This document shows, piece after piece, positions 29,298-39,259 of a stretch of 64,000 nt of DNA; positions within the stretch are counted from its first letter, which is position 1; each line of letters starts with the position of its first letter. The stretch is taken from contig NZ_QJJK01000001.1 of assembly GCF_003201475.1 (NCBI RefSeq), forward strand, positions 322,501 to 386,500. Direction: 5' to 3'. The DNA is from Chelatococcus asaccharovorans (GTDB taxonomy: Bacteria; Pseudomonadota; Alphaproteobacteria; Rhizobiales; Beijerinckiaceae). The notes beneath the pieces are model-generated. The model searched no databases, had not been told where the DNA came from, and worked only from the letters and a program-made list of their open reading frames with translations. Made by a program: the position numbers and the translations under genes.

Positions 29298-30467
29298 ATG
29301 TTGGTTAGTGCTGACATTGCCCCGGTTCCCGCATCGCAGGTCGACGAACCGGACAGCCTCGTGGCCCGTTTCGGCGCTGACCGGCCGCTTGTGCTCGATA
29401 GCGGCGCAACGCTGGCGCCCTGGCAGATCGCCTATCAGTCCTATGGTACGTTGAACGCCGACCGCTCGAACGCCATCCTCATCTGCCATGCGTTGACCGG
29501 CGACCAGCATGTGGCCAGCCGCAACCCCATCACGGGCAAACCCGGCTGGTGGGAGAATATCGTCGGCCCCGGCCTTCCCATCGACACGGACCGGTTCTTC
29601 GTCCTGTGTTCGAATGTCATCGGCAGCTGTATGGGAACCACCGGCCCCGCGTCGCTCAATGCGGCAACGGGCGAGCCCTGGGGCCTGAGCTTTCCGCTCG
29701 TGACGATCCGCGACATGGTGCGCGCCCAGGCGATGCTGCTCGACCACCTCGGCATCGCGCAACTCTTCGCCGTCGTTGGCGGCTCCATGGGCGGCATGCA
29801 GGTGCTGCAATGGGCCGCGAGCTATCCCGACCGCGTTTTCGCGGCCATGCCGATCGCCACCGGCCCCATCCATTCCGCGCAGAACATCGCTTTCCACGAG
29901 GTCGGGCGCCAGGCCATCATGGCCGATCCCGACTGGCGCGGCGGCCATTACCTGCAGGCCGGCGTGCGTCCTGCAAAAGGTCTCGCCGTCGCCCGCATGG
30001 GCGCCCATATCACCTATCTCTCGGAGGCCGCGCTTCACCGCAAATTCGGGCGCCGTCTGCAGGATCGCGACGCGCCGACATTTTCCTTCGACGCCGATTT
30101 CCAGGTCGAGAGCTATCTGCGCTACCAGGGCGAGAGCTTCGTCGAGCGGTTCGACGCCAACAGCTATCTCTACATCACGCGCGCGATGGACTATTTCGAT
30201 CTGGCGGCCGACCACGGCGGCGTGCTGGCGAATGCCTTCCGCGGCATCAAGACCCGCTTCTGCGTGGCCTCCTTCTCGTCGGACTGGCTGTTCCCGACGC
30301 CGAACTCGCGCGCGATCGTCCACGCCCTCAATGCGGCCGCGGCCTCCGTCAGCTTTGTCGAGATCGAGAGCGACAAGGGCCATGACGCCTTCCTCCTCGA
30401 CGAACCCGTCTTCTTCGCGACCATGCGCGGCTTCCTCGATTCCGCCGCGCGGGCGCGCGGACTCTGA
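29298..30467 (+). CDS. metXA: Homoserine O-acetyltransferase
   Basis: A 389-residue alpha/beta-hydrolase that acylates homoserine, the first committed step of methionine synthesis. Visible are [41 protein letters not shown], the nucleophile elbow [10 protein letters not shown], and the acid and base of the triad in FSSDWLFP and DKGHDAFL. MetX proteins may use acetyl- or succinyl-CoA; the choice is not evident. metW follows after 51 bases, the usual alphaproteobacterial pair. Confidence 0.96.
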   Translation: MLVSADIAPVPASQVDEPDSLVARFGADRPLVLDSGATLAPWQIAYQSYGTLNADRSNAILICHALTGDQHVASRNPITGKPGWWENIVGPGLPIDTDRFFVLCSNVIGSCMGTTGPASLNAATGEPWGLSFPLVTIRDMVRAQAMLLDHLGIAQLFAVVGGSMGGMQVLQWAASYPDRVFAAMPIATGPIHSAQNIAFHEVGRQAIMADPDWRGGHYLQAGVRPAKGLAVARMGAHITYLSEAALHRKFGRRLQDRDAPTFSFDADFQVESYLRYQGESFVERFDANSYLYITRAMDYFDLAADHGGVLANAFRGIKTRFCVASFSSDWLFPTPNSRAIVHALNAAAASVSFVEIESDKGHDAFLLDEPVFFATMRGFLDSAARARGL

Positions 30468-30518
30468 CGGCCTCCCGCGCCGGATCTTCCACCCCGAATT
30501 CCCGAAAGGCATTCTACC

Positions 30519-31145
30519 TTGGCCCATGATGATCCCATCGCGACACAACGCGTCGATCTCGTCCTCATGGCCGAGATGGTCGAGCGGGGCGCGCGCGTGC
30601 TGGACGTCGGCTGCGGCGACGGCACGCTCCTGTCTCTGCTCGCCGAGCGGCGCGGTGTGGACGGCCGGGGTATCGAGCTGTCGCGCGAAGGCGTCAATCA
30701 ATGCGTGGCGCGGGGGCTGTCCGTCGTCCAGGGCGACGCGGACACCGACCTCTTCGCCTATCCCGATGATGCCTTCGACTATGTCATCCTGTCCCAGACC
30801 ATCCAGGCGACGCGCCGGCCGCGCGTGGTGCTGGAACACATGCTGCGGATCGGCCGCCGGGCGATCGTCTCCTTTCCGAACTTCGGCCATTGGCGCGTGC
30901 GCGCGGATCTCGCGCTCTCCGGGCGGATGCCGGTGACGGACAACCTGCCCGAGAGCTGGTACGATACGCCCAACATCCATTTCTGCACGATCCGCGACTT
31001 TGTCGCGCTCTGCAACGAGCTGAACGCCCGAACCGAACGCGCGCTGGCCTTGAATTCCAGCGGCCAGCCGGTTCGGTTCAACATGCCCTGGTGGGTGTGG
31101 AACCTGTTCGGCGAGCAGGCGGTGTTCCTGCTGCGGCGGGGGTGA
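30519..31145 (+). CDS. metW: Methionine biosynthesis protein MetW
   Basis: A 208-residue class I methyltransferase-fold protein that pairs with MetX and is reported to be needed for its activity. Visible are RVLDVGCGDGTLLSLL (the SAM loop), DDAFDYVILSQTIQATRRP, VSFPNFGHWRVR and WYDTPNIHFCTIRDF. The start is TTG at 30519, about ten bases after AAAGG; the next Met (codon 17) would trim the conserved N-terminus. Confidence 0.94.
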   Translation: MAHDDPIATQRVDLVLMAEMVERGARVLDVGCGDGTLLSLLAERRGVDGRGIELSREGVNQCVARGLSVVQGDADTDLFAYPDDAFDYVILSQTIQATRRPRVVLEHMLRIGRRAIVSFPNFGHWRVRADLALSGRMPVTDNLPESWYDTPNIHFCTIRDFVALCNELNARTERALALNSSGQPVRFNMPWWVWNLFGEQAVFLLRRG

Positions 31146-31200
31146 CAGAGGCGAAGCCTCGCCGTCCTGGCTCCCGTTGTCTTGAAATCTCCTGGGCGCC

Positions 31201-31236
31201 GCGCCGATCCCTCCCCTGAAGGGGAGGGATCGGCGC
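31201..31236. terminator. Perfect 16-bp hairpin between metW and xerD
   Basis: GCGCCGATCCCTCCCC (31201-31216) and its exact complement (31221-31236) flank a TGAA loop. It lies between the convergent metW and xerD genes. The stem is strong enough to stop transcription, but there is no T run, so it could equally be an extragenic palindromic repeat. Confidence 0.5.
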
Positions 31237-31319
31237 GGCGGATGAGACAACGTAATCTAACGCACCGGAACTGCCTTGATGACGCAGAGCTTCGTCCACG
31301 CCTTCAATGCAGCTTTCCC

Positions 31320-32309
31320 TTAGTCCTGCGCGAGGGGGTGGAGGTCGCGCACCATCGCGGTGAGGCGCGCATCGAGCACGTGGGTATAGATCTGCGTCGT
31401 CGCGATATCGGCGTGGCCGAGCAACTCCTGCACCACGCGCAGATCGGCGCCGTTCTGCAGGAGGTGGCTGGCGAAGGCATGGCGCAGGACATGCGGGCTC
31501 AGGCGATCCGGTGCGATACCGGCGGCAATGCCAAGATCCTTGAGGTCGCGGGCGAAGGCCTGGCGGGTGAGATGTCCTTCGGCGCTGTCGGCGGGAAACA
31601 GCCAGCGCTTCTGCCGGGCAACCTCCCTGTCGGCGGCAATGAGCTCAAGATGCACGGTCGCCGCCTTCTGCGAGGCCTCGGTCAAGGGAACGAGGCGCTC
31701 CTTGTCACCCTTGCCGCGCACGAGGAGAAAGCGCTCGCGGGTCCTGGCGGCACTGCGCGGCAGCGAGACCAGCTCCGACACGCGCAGGCCCGTCGCATAG
31801 AGAAGCTCAAGAAGGCAGGTGAGACGCGCCGCGCGGCGGCGCTCGACAAGCGGCCGCTTCGGGTCGTCGATCCCCTCGCGCGCGGTCGCGAGAAGCCGGT
31901 CGACCTCGTCCACGCTGAGGACCTTGGGGAGCGGGCGCCCGATCTTGGGCCCTTCGATAGTGACTGTCGGATCGTCGCTGCGCAGGCCTTCGAGATAAAG
32001 GAACTTGTGGAACTGCCGCACCACGGACAGCCGCCGCGCCGCCGACGACGCCTTGAGCCCGCGGGAATGGATTTCGGCCAGAAAAGCACGGATATCGGGC
32101 TGGGTGCAGCTTGTCGCGGTCACGCGGGCGCGGGCGAGATAGCCGAGATAGTCCGCAAGGTCGCGCTCGTAGGCCTGCAGGGTGTTGCGCGCGGCACCGC
32201 GCTCTGCCGCAAGCATTTCCAGGAAACGCTCGGCAAGGCCGCCAGCGTGGGGTTCGCGCCGGTTCGCCGAATCAGTCGTTTGCGCCTGCAACGCGGCGGC
32301 CATCAGCAT
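31320..32309 (-). CDS. xerD: Tyrosine recombinase XerD
   Basis: A 329-residue site-specific recombinase that resolves chromosome dimers at dif with XerC and FtsK. It has an N-terminal SAM-like core-binding domain (FLEMLAAERGAARNTLQAYERD) and the catalytic set Arg in ATGLRVSEL, Lys in GKGDKERLVP, HVLRHAFASHLL, LGHADIATTQIYTHV (His and Tyr). ATG 32309 shares its A with the stop of a 51-residue membrane protein gene (TGATG), so the two are translationally coupled. Confidence 0.95.
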   Translation of the reverse strand: MLMAAALQAQTTDSANRREPHAGGLAERFLEMLAAERGAARNTLQAYERDLADYLGYLARARVTATSCTQPDIRAFLAEIHSRGLKASSAARRLSVVRQFHKFLYLEGLRSDDPTVTIEGPKIGRPLPKVLSVDEVDRLLATAREGIDDPKRPLVERRRAARLTCLLELLYATGLRVSELVSLPRSAARTRERFLLVRGKGDKERLVPLTEASQKAATVHLELIAADREVARQKRWLFPADSAEGHLTRQAFARDLKDLGIAAGIAPDRLSPHVLRHAFASHLLQNGADLRVVQELLGHADIATTQIYTHVLDARLTAMVRDLHPLAQD

Positions 32310-32464
32310 CACTTCTCGAATTTGGACGCTGGAACCGTTACGGTCACGGTGCGCGGCTTGGGCTCGACCAAGGTCGCGAGGGCATAGAGACCCGCATAGC
32401 CGAGGCCAGCGATGAGCCCGATGAACATGAGGAAGCGGAAGACGGTCGGCACAGCTATCTTCAA
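32309..32464 (-). CDS. 51-residue single-pass membrane protein coupled to xerD
   Basis: A short ORF: TTG start, then KIAVPTVFRFLMFIGLIAGL, a helix continuing through GYAGLYALATLVEP, and a basic/valine tail (KPRTVTVTVPASKFEK). The stop TGA overlaps the xerD ATG. TTG 32464 is the only plausible start because an upstream ATG is closed by TGA. Small proteins of this shape sit before xerD in other Rhizobiales (from memory). Function unknown. Too short for a default ORF caller that requires ATG. Confidence 0.7.
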   Translation of the reverse strand: MKIAVPTVFRFLMFIGLIAGLGYAGLYALATLVEPKPRTVTVTVPASKFEK

Positions 32465-32550
32465 CCCATCGCGTGATTTCGGCCCAAAGTACGGCCCGCA
32501 TCAAGTTACAGGAATGACGTAAACAAAAACTCCATGATAGTGAAAGCCGT

Positions 32551-33153
32551 ATGGACGAGTCGCGCAACACTGGGGTAGTCGACCCCGAGATCGAAGCCCT
32601 GCACCGGGCTCTCCGGGGCCGGTCACTGGTTCTCATCGGCATGATGGGGTCGGGCAAGAGCACGGTCGGGCGGCGTCTCGCCACGCGTCTCAACCTCAAT
32701 TTCGTGGATGCCGACCACGAGATCGAGCGTGCGGCGGGCATGACGATACCGGACATCTTCGCTAGCCAGGGGGAAGCGCAGTTTCGCGATGGCGAGCGCC
32801 GAGTCGTCGGCCGCCTGCTCGGCGAGGGGCCGCAGGTGCTGGCGACCGGCGGGGGTGCCTATATGAATGCCGAAACGCGCGCGCATATCGCCGAAGCCGG
32901 GATCTCGATCTGGCTGAAGGCCGACTTCGACGTGCTGTTCCGGCGCGTGCGCAAGCGGCCCGGTCGCCCGCTGCTGCATACTACGGATCCTGAAGGCACC
33001 CTGCGGCGCCTGATCGACGAGCGTTACCCGACCTATGCCGAGGCCGACATCACCGTGGTATCCCGCGATGCGCCGCACGAGGCCATCGTCGAGGAAATCG
33101 TCGAGGCCGTGCGTCGCTATCTCAACGTTTCCAAAGTGGATCTCGCCCGATGA
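32551..33153 (+). CDS. aroK: Shikimate kinase
   Basis: A 200-residue nucleoside-monophosphate-kinase fold enzyme that phosphorylates shikimate at O-3. Visible are the Walker A GMMGSGKSTVG, DADHEIE, FRDGERR, the shikimate loop ATGGGAYM and the lid RKRPGRPLL. It overlaps aroB by four bases (ATGA), the standard aroKB unit. Confidence 0.97.
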   Translation: MDESRNTGVVDPEIEALHRALRGRSLVLIGMMGSGKSTVGRRLATRLNLNFVDADHEIERAAGMTIPDIFASQGEAQFRDGERRVVGRLLGEGPQVLATGGGAYMNAETRAHIAEAGISIWLKADFDVLFRRVRKRPGRPLLHTTDPEGTLRRLIDERYPTYAEADITVVSRDAPHEAIVEEIVEAVRRYLNVSKVDLAR

Positions 33154-34289
33154 CGACTGCAATTCCTCCTTCTTCCGGCCGCGAGACCGTGCATGTTCCC
33201 CTGGGCGAGCGCGCCTATGACATCATGATCGGTCGAGGCGTCCTCAATGAGGCCACCGCGCGCATCGCGGGGCTGGCGCCGGGCGGCGCCGCAGCCATCG
33301 TCACCGATGCGAATGTCGGCGCGCTCTACGGCCAGGCCCTCAGCGACGCTCTCGCCGCGGCCGGGCTCAGGACCACGATCATCACCGTGCCGGCGGGGGA
33401 AGGCAGCAAGAGCTACCCGCGGCTGATCGAGGTGTGTGAGGCACTTCTCGCCGCCCGCATCGAGCGCGGCGATCTCGTCATCGCGCTCGGCGGCGGTGTT
33501 ATCGGCGATCTCGCCGGCTTCGCGGCGTCCATCGTGCGTCGCGGCCTGCGCTTCGTGCAGGTGCCGACGAGCCTTTTGGCTCAGGTCGATTCCTCGGTTG
33601 GCGGCAAGACGGGCATCAACTCCGCCCACGGCAAGAACCTGATCGGCGCCTTCCACCAGCCGAGCCTCGTCGTGGCCGACACCGCGCTCCTCGACAGCCT
33701 CAGCCCGCGCGAATTCCGCGCCGGCTATGCGGAGGTGGTGAAATACGGCCTCATCGACGATCCCGGCTTCTTCGCCTGGTGCGAGACCAATGCTGAAGGA
33801 ATCTTCGGGCCCGGTCCGGCGCGCGATCATGCGGTTGCCACAAGCTGCCGCGCCAAGGCCGCCGTCGTCGTGCGCGACGAGCGCGAGGACGGCGACCGCG
33901 CCCTGCTCAATCTCGGCCATACCTTCGCGCATGCGCTGGAGCGCGCCACGGGCTATGACGGCAGCCGGCTGGTGCATGGCGAGGCGGTGGCGGTCGGGCT
34001 TGCACTCGCCTTCCGTTTCTCGGTGGAACGCGGGTTGTGCCCCCCAGAAGATGCCGCGCGCGTCGCCGTTCACCTCGCCGGCGTCGCCCTGCCAACCCGG
34101 CTGCAGGATGTGCCGGGCGATATCGGCACCGCCGACAGCCTCGTGGAGGCCATGGCGCAGGACAAGAAGGTCAAGCGCGGCGCGCTGACCTTCATCCTGG
34201 CGCGCGGCATCGGCCAGAGCTTCATCGCCCGCGGCGTCGAGGCCGACGGCGTGAGGGCCTTCCTCGTCAAGGAACTGGCCGAGGCGTGA
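33150..34289 (+). CDS. aroB: 3-dehydroquinate synthase
   Basis: A 379-residue NAD- and metal-dependent enzyme that cyclises DAHP to 3-dehydroquinate in the shikimate pathway. Visible are GEGSKSYPRL, ALGGGVIGDLAGFAAS, VPTSLLAQVDSSVGGKTGIN, the metal ligands Glu in YAEVVKYGLI, His in LGHTFAHALE and His in LVHGEAVAVG. Translationally coupled to aroK. Confidence 0.97.
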   Translation: MTTAIPPSSGRETVHVPLGERAYDIMIGRGVLNEATARIAGLAPGGAAAIVTDANVGALYGQALSDALAAAGLRTTIITVPAGEGSKSYPRLIEVCEALLAARIERGDLVIALGGGVIGDLAGFAASIVRRGLRFVQVPTSLLAQVDSSVGGKTGINSAHGKNLIGAFHQPSLVVADTALLDSLSPREFRAGYAEVVKYGLIDDPGFFAWCETNAEGIFGPGPARDHAVATSCRAKAAVVVRDEREDGDRALLNLGHTFAHALERATGYDGSRLVHGEAVAVGLALAFRFSVERGLCPPEDAARVAVHLAGVALPTRLQDVPGDIGTADSLVEAMAQDKKVKRGALTFILARGIGQSFIARGVEADGVRAFLVKELAEA

Positions 34290-34359
34290 GTGGGGGCGCA
34301 TCGCGCGCCCCATGCATGCCAGGGTCCCGGCTCAAGGCCGGGACGATGCAGGCTCGTCG

Positions 34360-35205
34360 TCAGCCCCCCAGCCGCTCGGCGTGCCAGCGCAGATGATCGG
34401 CGATGAAGGTGGCGATGAAGTAGTAGGAGTGGTCGTAGCCCTCCTGCCGGCGGAGCGTCAGCGGAATCCCCGCCGTGCCGCAGGCCGCCTCCAGAAGCTC
34501 CGGCTTGAGCTGATTGGCGAGGAAGCCGTCGGCGGTGCCCTGATCGACCAGGATGTCGGCGACGCGCGCGCCATCCTCGATCAGCGCGCAGGCGTCATAG
34601 GCGCGCCAGGCCGCCTTGTCCGGCCCGAGATAGCCGCCCAGCGCCTTCTCGCCCCAGGGGCAGTTCGTCGGTGAGACGATCGGCGCAAAGGCCGACACGG
34701 CCTTGAACCGGCCGGGGTTCTTCAGGGCGAGCGTCAAGGCGCCATGCCCGCCCATGGAATGGCCGGTGATGCCCTGCCGCACCATGTCGGCCGGCAATTC
34801 CGCGCCGACGATCTCCGGCAGTTCCCGGCCGATATAGCTCGCCATACGGTAGTTGCGCGCATAGGGCGCGACGGTGGCATCCACATAGAAGCCGGCGCCG
34901 AGGCCGAAGTCATAGGCGCCGTCGGGATCGTCCGGCACGCCCTCCCCGCGCGGGCTGGTGTCGGGCGCAATCACCATGAGCCCGAGTTCCGCCGCCACGC
35001 GCTGGGCGCCGGCCTTCACGGTGAAGTTCTCCTCCGTGCAGGTAAGCCCCGAGAGGAACCACACCACCGGCACCTTGCCGGCGGCCGCCTGCGGCGGCAC
35101 GAAGGCGGAGAAGCGCATGTCCGTGCCGGTCTCGGCGGAGCGATGGGTGTAGACGCGCTGCTCGCCCCCGAAGGAGCGCGCGCTGGAGACGAGTGTAAGG
35201 GCCAT
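34360..35205 (-). CDS. fghA: S-formylglutathione hydrolase
   Basis: A 281-residue esterase-D family serine hydrolase that splits S-formylglutathione to formate and glutathione, the last step of GSH-dependent formaldehyde oxidation. It has VVWFLSGLTCTEENF, the nucleophile GHSMGGHGAL, Asp in DQGTADGFL and His in GYDHSYYFI. It begins 11 bases after the frmA stop and forms an operon with frmR and frmA. ATG 35205 was chosen over the TTG that opens the frame. Confidence 0.96.
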   Translation of the reverse strand: MALTLVSSARSFGGEQRVYTHRSAETGTDMRFSAFVPPQAAAGKVPVVWFLSGLTCTEENFTVKAGAQRVAAELGLMVIAPDTSPRGEGVPDDPDGAYDFGLGAGFYVDATVAPYARNYRMASYIGRELPEIVGAELPADMVRQGITGHSMGGHGALTLALKNPGRFKAVSAFAPIVSPTNCPWGEKALGGYLGPDKAAWRAYDACALIEDGARVADILVDQGTADGFLANQLKPELLEAACGTAGIPLTLRRQEGYDHSYYFIATFIADHLRWHAERLGG

Positions 35206-35216
35206 CCGCTCGGCCC

Positions 35217-36329
<1,113 letters not shown>

Positions 36330-36410
36330 GTCCTGTTCCTTCTTCCCTGAGGATGTCCCGCAAAGGTCGTTACGGCTTGTCGGTCAGACGGGGCTGACCG
36401 CTTGAAGCCA

Positions 36411-36704
36411 TTATTTCAGATAGGAGCGCACGATGCGCATGATCCCGTCGATCTCTGCCGCGCCGCCGTCGGCCAGCCTTCGCTGATCCGGCCCACGCCC
36501 GGCCTCCAGAAAGGTCTCGCGCAGGTGGCTTTCCAGCACCTCGGCCATCAACCCCGTTGCGGCGCCGCGCAGCGCGGCGATCTGCTGGAGCAGCGCGCCG
36601 CAGTCGGCCCCCTGCTCCACCGCAAGCTCCAGCGCCTCCGCCTGCCCCCTGATCCGGCGCAGACGGTTGATGGCACGCTTCTTGTCGTCCGGTGAATGCG
36701 GCAT
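36411..36704 (-). CDS. frmR: Formaldehyde-sensing repressor FrmR (CsoR/RcnR family)
   Basis: A 97-residue all-helical repressor very close in pattern to E. coli FrmR: PHSPDDKKRAINRLRRIRGQ, the reactive Cys in GADCGALLQQIAALRG, then GLMAEVLESHLRETF and the terminal IDGIMRIVRSYLK. Formaldehyde cross-links the Cys to the N-terminal Pro region and releases DNA (known for E. coli). ATG 36704 puts Pro at position 2, as the mechanism needs; an ATG at 36716 would not. The operator lies just upstream. Confidence 0.94.
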   Translation of the reverse strand: MPHSPDDKKRAINRLRRIRGQAEALELAVEQGADCGALLQQIAALRGAATGLMAEVLESHLRETFLEAGRGPDQRRLADGGAAEIDGIMRIVRSYLK

Positions 36705-36745
36705 GGCCGTCCACATACTGGAGCCGAGTATTCCACCTCGGCACT

Positions 36746-36770
36746 ATTATACTCCATGGGAGTATGTCAA
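36746..36770 (-). promoter_or_regulatory. FrmR operator and promoter
   Basis: ATACTCC-ATG-GGAGTAT (36749-36765) is a perfect palindrome about 45 bases upstream of frmR. On the minus strand it overlaps a TTGACA (36770-36765) and a TATAAT (36751-36746) separated by only 13 bases. The position implies that FrmR bound here blocks the frmR-frmA-fghA promoter. The short spacer suggests one of the two hexamers is not the true promoter element. Confidence 0.6.
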
Positions 36771-36863
36771 GCTGGTGACGGCGAGACCGTCGAGGCCTGC
36801 GGGCGTTCTCGGTCCCCTTCCCGGGCCGGACGTCCGATAGTCCTTTAAATTCCTGAGGATTCT

Positions 36864-37196
36864 ATGGTCATAGCAGACCGGACATTACGTCTTCGCCATC
36901 CCGATGGGGAGCTCGCCATACCCATCCGCATCTTCGCGCCCGAGCGGGACGCGACATCCTGGATGTGCCGCTACGAGATCGATTGGCCCGAGGGGCGGCA
37001 GAACGGCCGGGCTGGCGGGGCAGATTCCGTGCAGGCGCTCGTGCTCGCGCTACAGATGATCGGCGCCGACATCTATACGAGCAGCTATCATCAGTCCGGC
37101 AGGTTGACGACTGAGGTCCCGGGCGGCGGCTACGGCTTCCCGGTTCCAGCAGGCATCCGCGACCTGCTGCAAGGCGACGACGCCAAGTTCTTCTGA
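36864..37196 (+). CDS. Small conserved hypothetical (DUF6968-like)
   Basis: A 110-residue soluble protein: RTLRLRHPDGELAIPIRIFA, WMCRYEIDWPEG, then VQALVLALQMIGADIYTSSY and an end rich in Gly (PGGGYGFPVPAGIRDLL). The pattern matches small proteins annotated as DUF6968 as far as I can recall; not checked. Function unknown. It diverges from frmR and lies upstream of fmt. Confidence 0.7.
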   Translation: MVIADRTLRLRHPDGELAIPIRIFAPERDATSWMCRYEIDWPEGRQNGRAGGADSVQALVLALQMIGADIYTSSYHQSGRLTTEVPGGGYGFPVPAGIRDLLQGDDAKFF

Positions 37197-37348
37197 CCAC
37201 CGGGAAGAAGGGACCCTCGCGATGACGGCTCGCGTGCGATGTCCCTGGGCGCGAAGACCCGATTTCCCTTCTCCCCTCGCATCCGCTAAAAGCCCCCCTG
37301 AGCCATCAAGGCCTCAAGGTCGCCACCCGTCACGCCGAGTTCATCCCA

Positions 37349-38281
37349 ATGTCGCTGCGCATCGTCTTCATGGGCACGCCCGATTTCGCCGTGCCGGTCC
37401 TCGCCGAGATCATCGGCCAGGGGCACGAGGTCGTCGCAGTCTACACACGGGCGCCGGCGCAGAGCGGCCGGGGCCTCGCCGAGCGCCCCTCCCCCGTCCA
37501 TGCCATGGCCGAGCGCTTCGGCATCCCCGTCTTCACGCCGAAGACCCTGCGCACGGACGAGGCTACAGAGACCTTCGTCTCGCTTGAGGCCGATGCCGCC
37601 GTGGTCGTGGCCTATGGCATGCTCCTGCCCAAGGCGATCCTCGATGCGCCGGAACTCGGCTGCCTCAATCTGCATGCCTCGCTGCTGCCGCGCTGGCGCG
37701 GCGCCGCCCCCATCCAGCGCGCCATCATGGCCGGGGATGCGGAGACCGGCGTCGCCGTGATGAAGATGGAGGAAGGGCTCGACACCGGGCCCGTCGCCAT
37801 GGTCGAGCGCGTGACCATCGGCCAAGAGACCACCGCCGGCGAACTGCATGACACCCTCTCGCGCCTCGGCGCCGACCTGATGGCGCGGGCGCTCGCCGCG
37901 CTCTCCCGCGGCGCGCTGAACTTCGTGCCTCAATCCGAGGACGGCATCACCTACGCCAGGAAGATCACCAACGCGGAAGCCCGCATCGACTGGTCCCGGC
38001 CCGCCGGCGAGCTGCACAACCAGATCCGCGGGCTCTCGCCCTTCCCCGGCGCCTATTTCGAAGTCGATCTCGGCAAGGGCCCCGAGCGGGTGCGCGCCCT
38101 GCGCAGCACGCCCGCCGAGGGACAGGGCGCCCCCGGCACATTGCTGGACAGCCAGTTCACGGTGGCCTGCGGCGACGGCGCCATTCGCCTGTTGCAGGTG
38201 CAGCGCGCCGGCAAGGGCGCGATGAACGCCGAGGATTTCCTGCGCGGCGCGCGGCTTGCGCCCGGCGCGGTGCTCGCCTGA
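37349..38281 (+). CDS. fmt: Methionyl-tRNA formyltransferase
   Basis: A 310-residue enzyme that formylates initiator Met-tRNA with 10-formyl-THF. Visible are [15 protein letters not shown], the catalytic region [39 protein letters not shown], and the C-terminal OB-like domain ([26 protein letters not shown]). truA begins two bases after its stop, so they are co-transcribed. Confidence 0.97.
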   Translation: MSLRIVFMGTPDFAVPVLAEIIGQGHEVVAVYTRAPAQSGRGLAERPSPVHAMAERFGIPVFTPKTLRTDEATETFVSLEADAAVVVAYGMLLPKAILDAPELGCLNLHASLLPRWRGAAPIQRAIMAGDAETGVAVMKMEEGLDTGPVAMVERVTIGQETTAGELHDTLSRLGADLMARALAALSRGALNFVPQSEDGITYARKITNAEARIDWSRPAGELHNQIRGLSPFPGAYFEVDLGKGPERVRALRSTPAEGQGAPGTLLDSQFTVACGDGAIRLLQVQRAGKGAMNAEDFLRGARLAPGAVLA

Positions 38282-38282
38282 T

Positions 38283-39023
38283 ATGCCGCGCTACAAGCTC
38301 GTCGTGGAATATGACGGCCGCGCCTATTGCGGCTGGCAGTGGCAGGACAACGGCCGCGCCGTCCAGCAGGCCGTCGAGGAGGCGATTGCGCGCTTTGCCG
38401 GCCATGCGGTGCGGGTGCAATGCGCCGGGCGCACAGACGCCGGCGTGCATGCGACGCATCAGGTGGTGCATGTGGACCTGGAGAAGGACTGGCGCACGGA
38501 CACCGTGCGTGATGCCACCAATGCCCATCTGAAGCCGGAGCCCGTGGCCATTCTCTCAGCGCTGCAGGTGGGCGATGCCTTCGATGCGCGCCATTCGGCG
38601 ATCAAGCGCCACTATCTCTACCGCATTCTCAACCGGCGCCCGCCGCCGGCGATCGAGATCGGCCGGGTCTGGCACGTGCCGCGTCCGCTCGACGCCGAGG
38701 CCATGCATGACGCGGCGCAGACACTGCTCGGCCGGCATGATTTCACGACGTTCCGCGCCGCCGACTGCCAGGCGAAAAGCCCCATCCGCACGCTCGACCG
38801 GCTGGATGTGGAACGGATCGGCGAGGAGATCCGCGTCTTCGCCGCGGCGCGCTCCTTCCTGCATCACCAGGTGCGTTCGATGGTGGGCAGCCTGGAGCGC
38901 GTCGGCACCGGCCAGTGGCCCGTGACCCAGGTGGCTGAAGCCCTCGCCGCCTGCCAGCGCGCCGCCTGCGGCCCCATGGCACCCGCCACAGGGCTCTATC
39001 TCATCGGCGTGGATTATCCCTAG
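38283..39023 (+). CDS. truA: tRNA pseudouridine(38-40) synthase
   Basis: A 246-residue enzyme that makes pseudouridine at tRNA positions 38-40. It has [16 protein letters not shown], the catalytic Asp in [15 protein letters not shown], and [22 protein letters not shown] 38283 lies two bases after the fmt stop. The fmt-truA-dapE neighbourhood is typical of Rhizobiales, though dapE is here on the opposite strand. Confidence 0.97.
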   Translation: MPRYKLVVEYDGRAYCGWQWQDNGRAVQQAVEEAIARFAGHAVRVQCAGRTDAGVHATHQVVHVDLEKDWRTDTVRDATNAHLKPEPVAILSALQVGDAFDARHSAIKRHYLYRILNRRPPPAIEIGRVWHVPRPLDAEAMHDAAQTLLGRHDFTTFRAADCQAKSPIRTLDRLDVERIGEEIRVFAAARSFLHHQVRSMVGSLERVGTGQWPVTQVAEALAACQRAACGPMAPATGLYLIGVDYP

Positions 39024-39057
39024 AGCATGCGGACGGTTGCCGCGGTGAAGGCAGAAC

Positions 39058-39207
39058 CTTCGTCGTCATTCCGGGGCAGGCCGCAGGCCTGAGCCCGGAA
39101 TCCATGAACACGCCCGCAGACGAATAGAGTATTGGTCCGACGCGTCTTCTTGTCCGGCGCGGTGTTCATGGTTTCCGGGCTCTTCGCTGACGCGAAGCCC
39201 CGGAATG
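39058..39207. repeat. Extragenic palindromic repeat (GTCATTCCGGGG type)
   Basis: GTCATTCCGGGGC at the left and GCCCCGGAATGAC at the right are exact inverted copies. Inside, GCCCGGAATCCATGAACAC and GTGTTCATGGTTTCCGGGC are also near-complementary, and a GCCGCAGGC hairpin lies at 39073. It has the same design as 16836-16953. It occupies most of the gap between convergent truA and dapE. Confidence 0.7.
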
Positions 39208-39259
39208 ACGGCGAGGCCGCGACAAGGTCGAGGCGACAAACCCTCTGCACGGCATCGAA

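Noticed and set aside
29247-31250. 667-codon open frame antisense to metX and metW
   Set aside because: Both sense genes have unmistakable motifs; the antisense frame has none.
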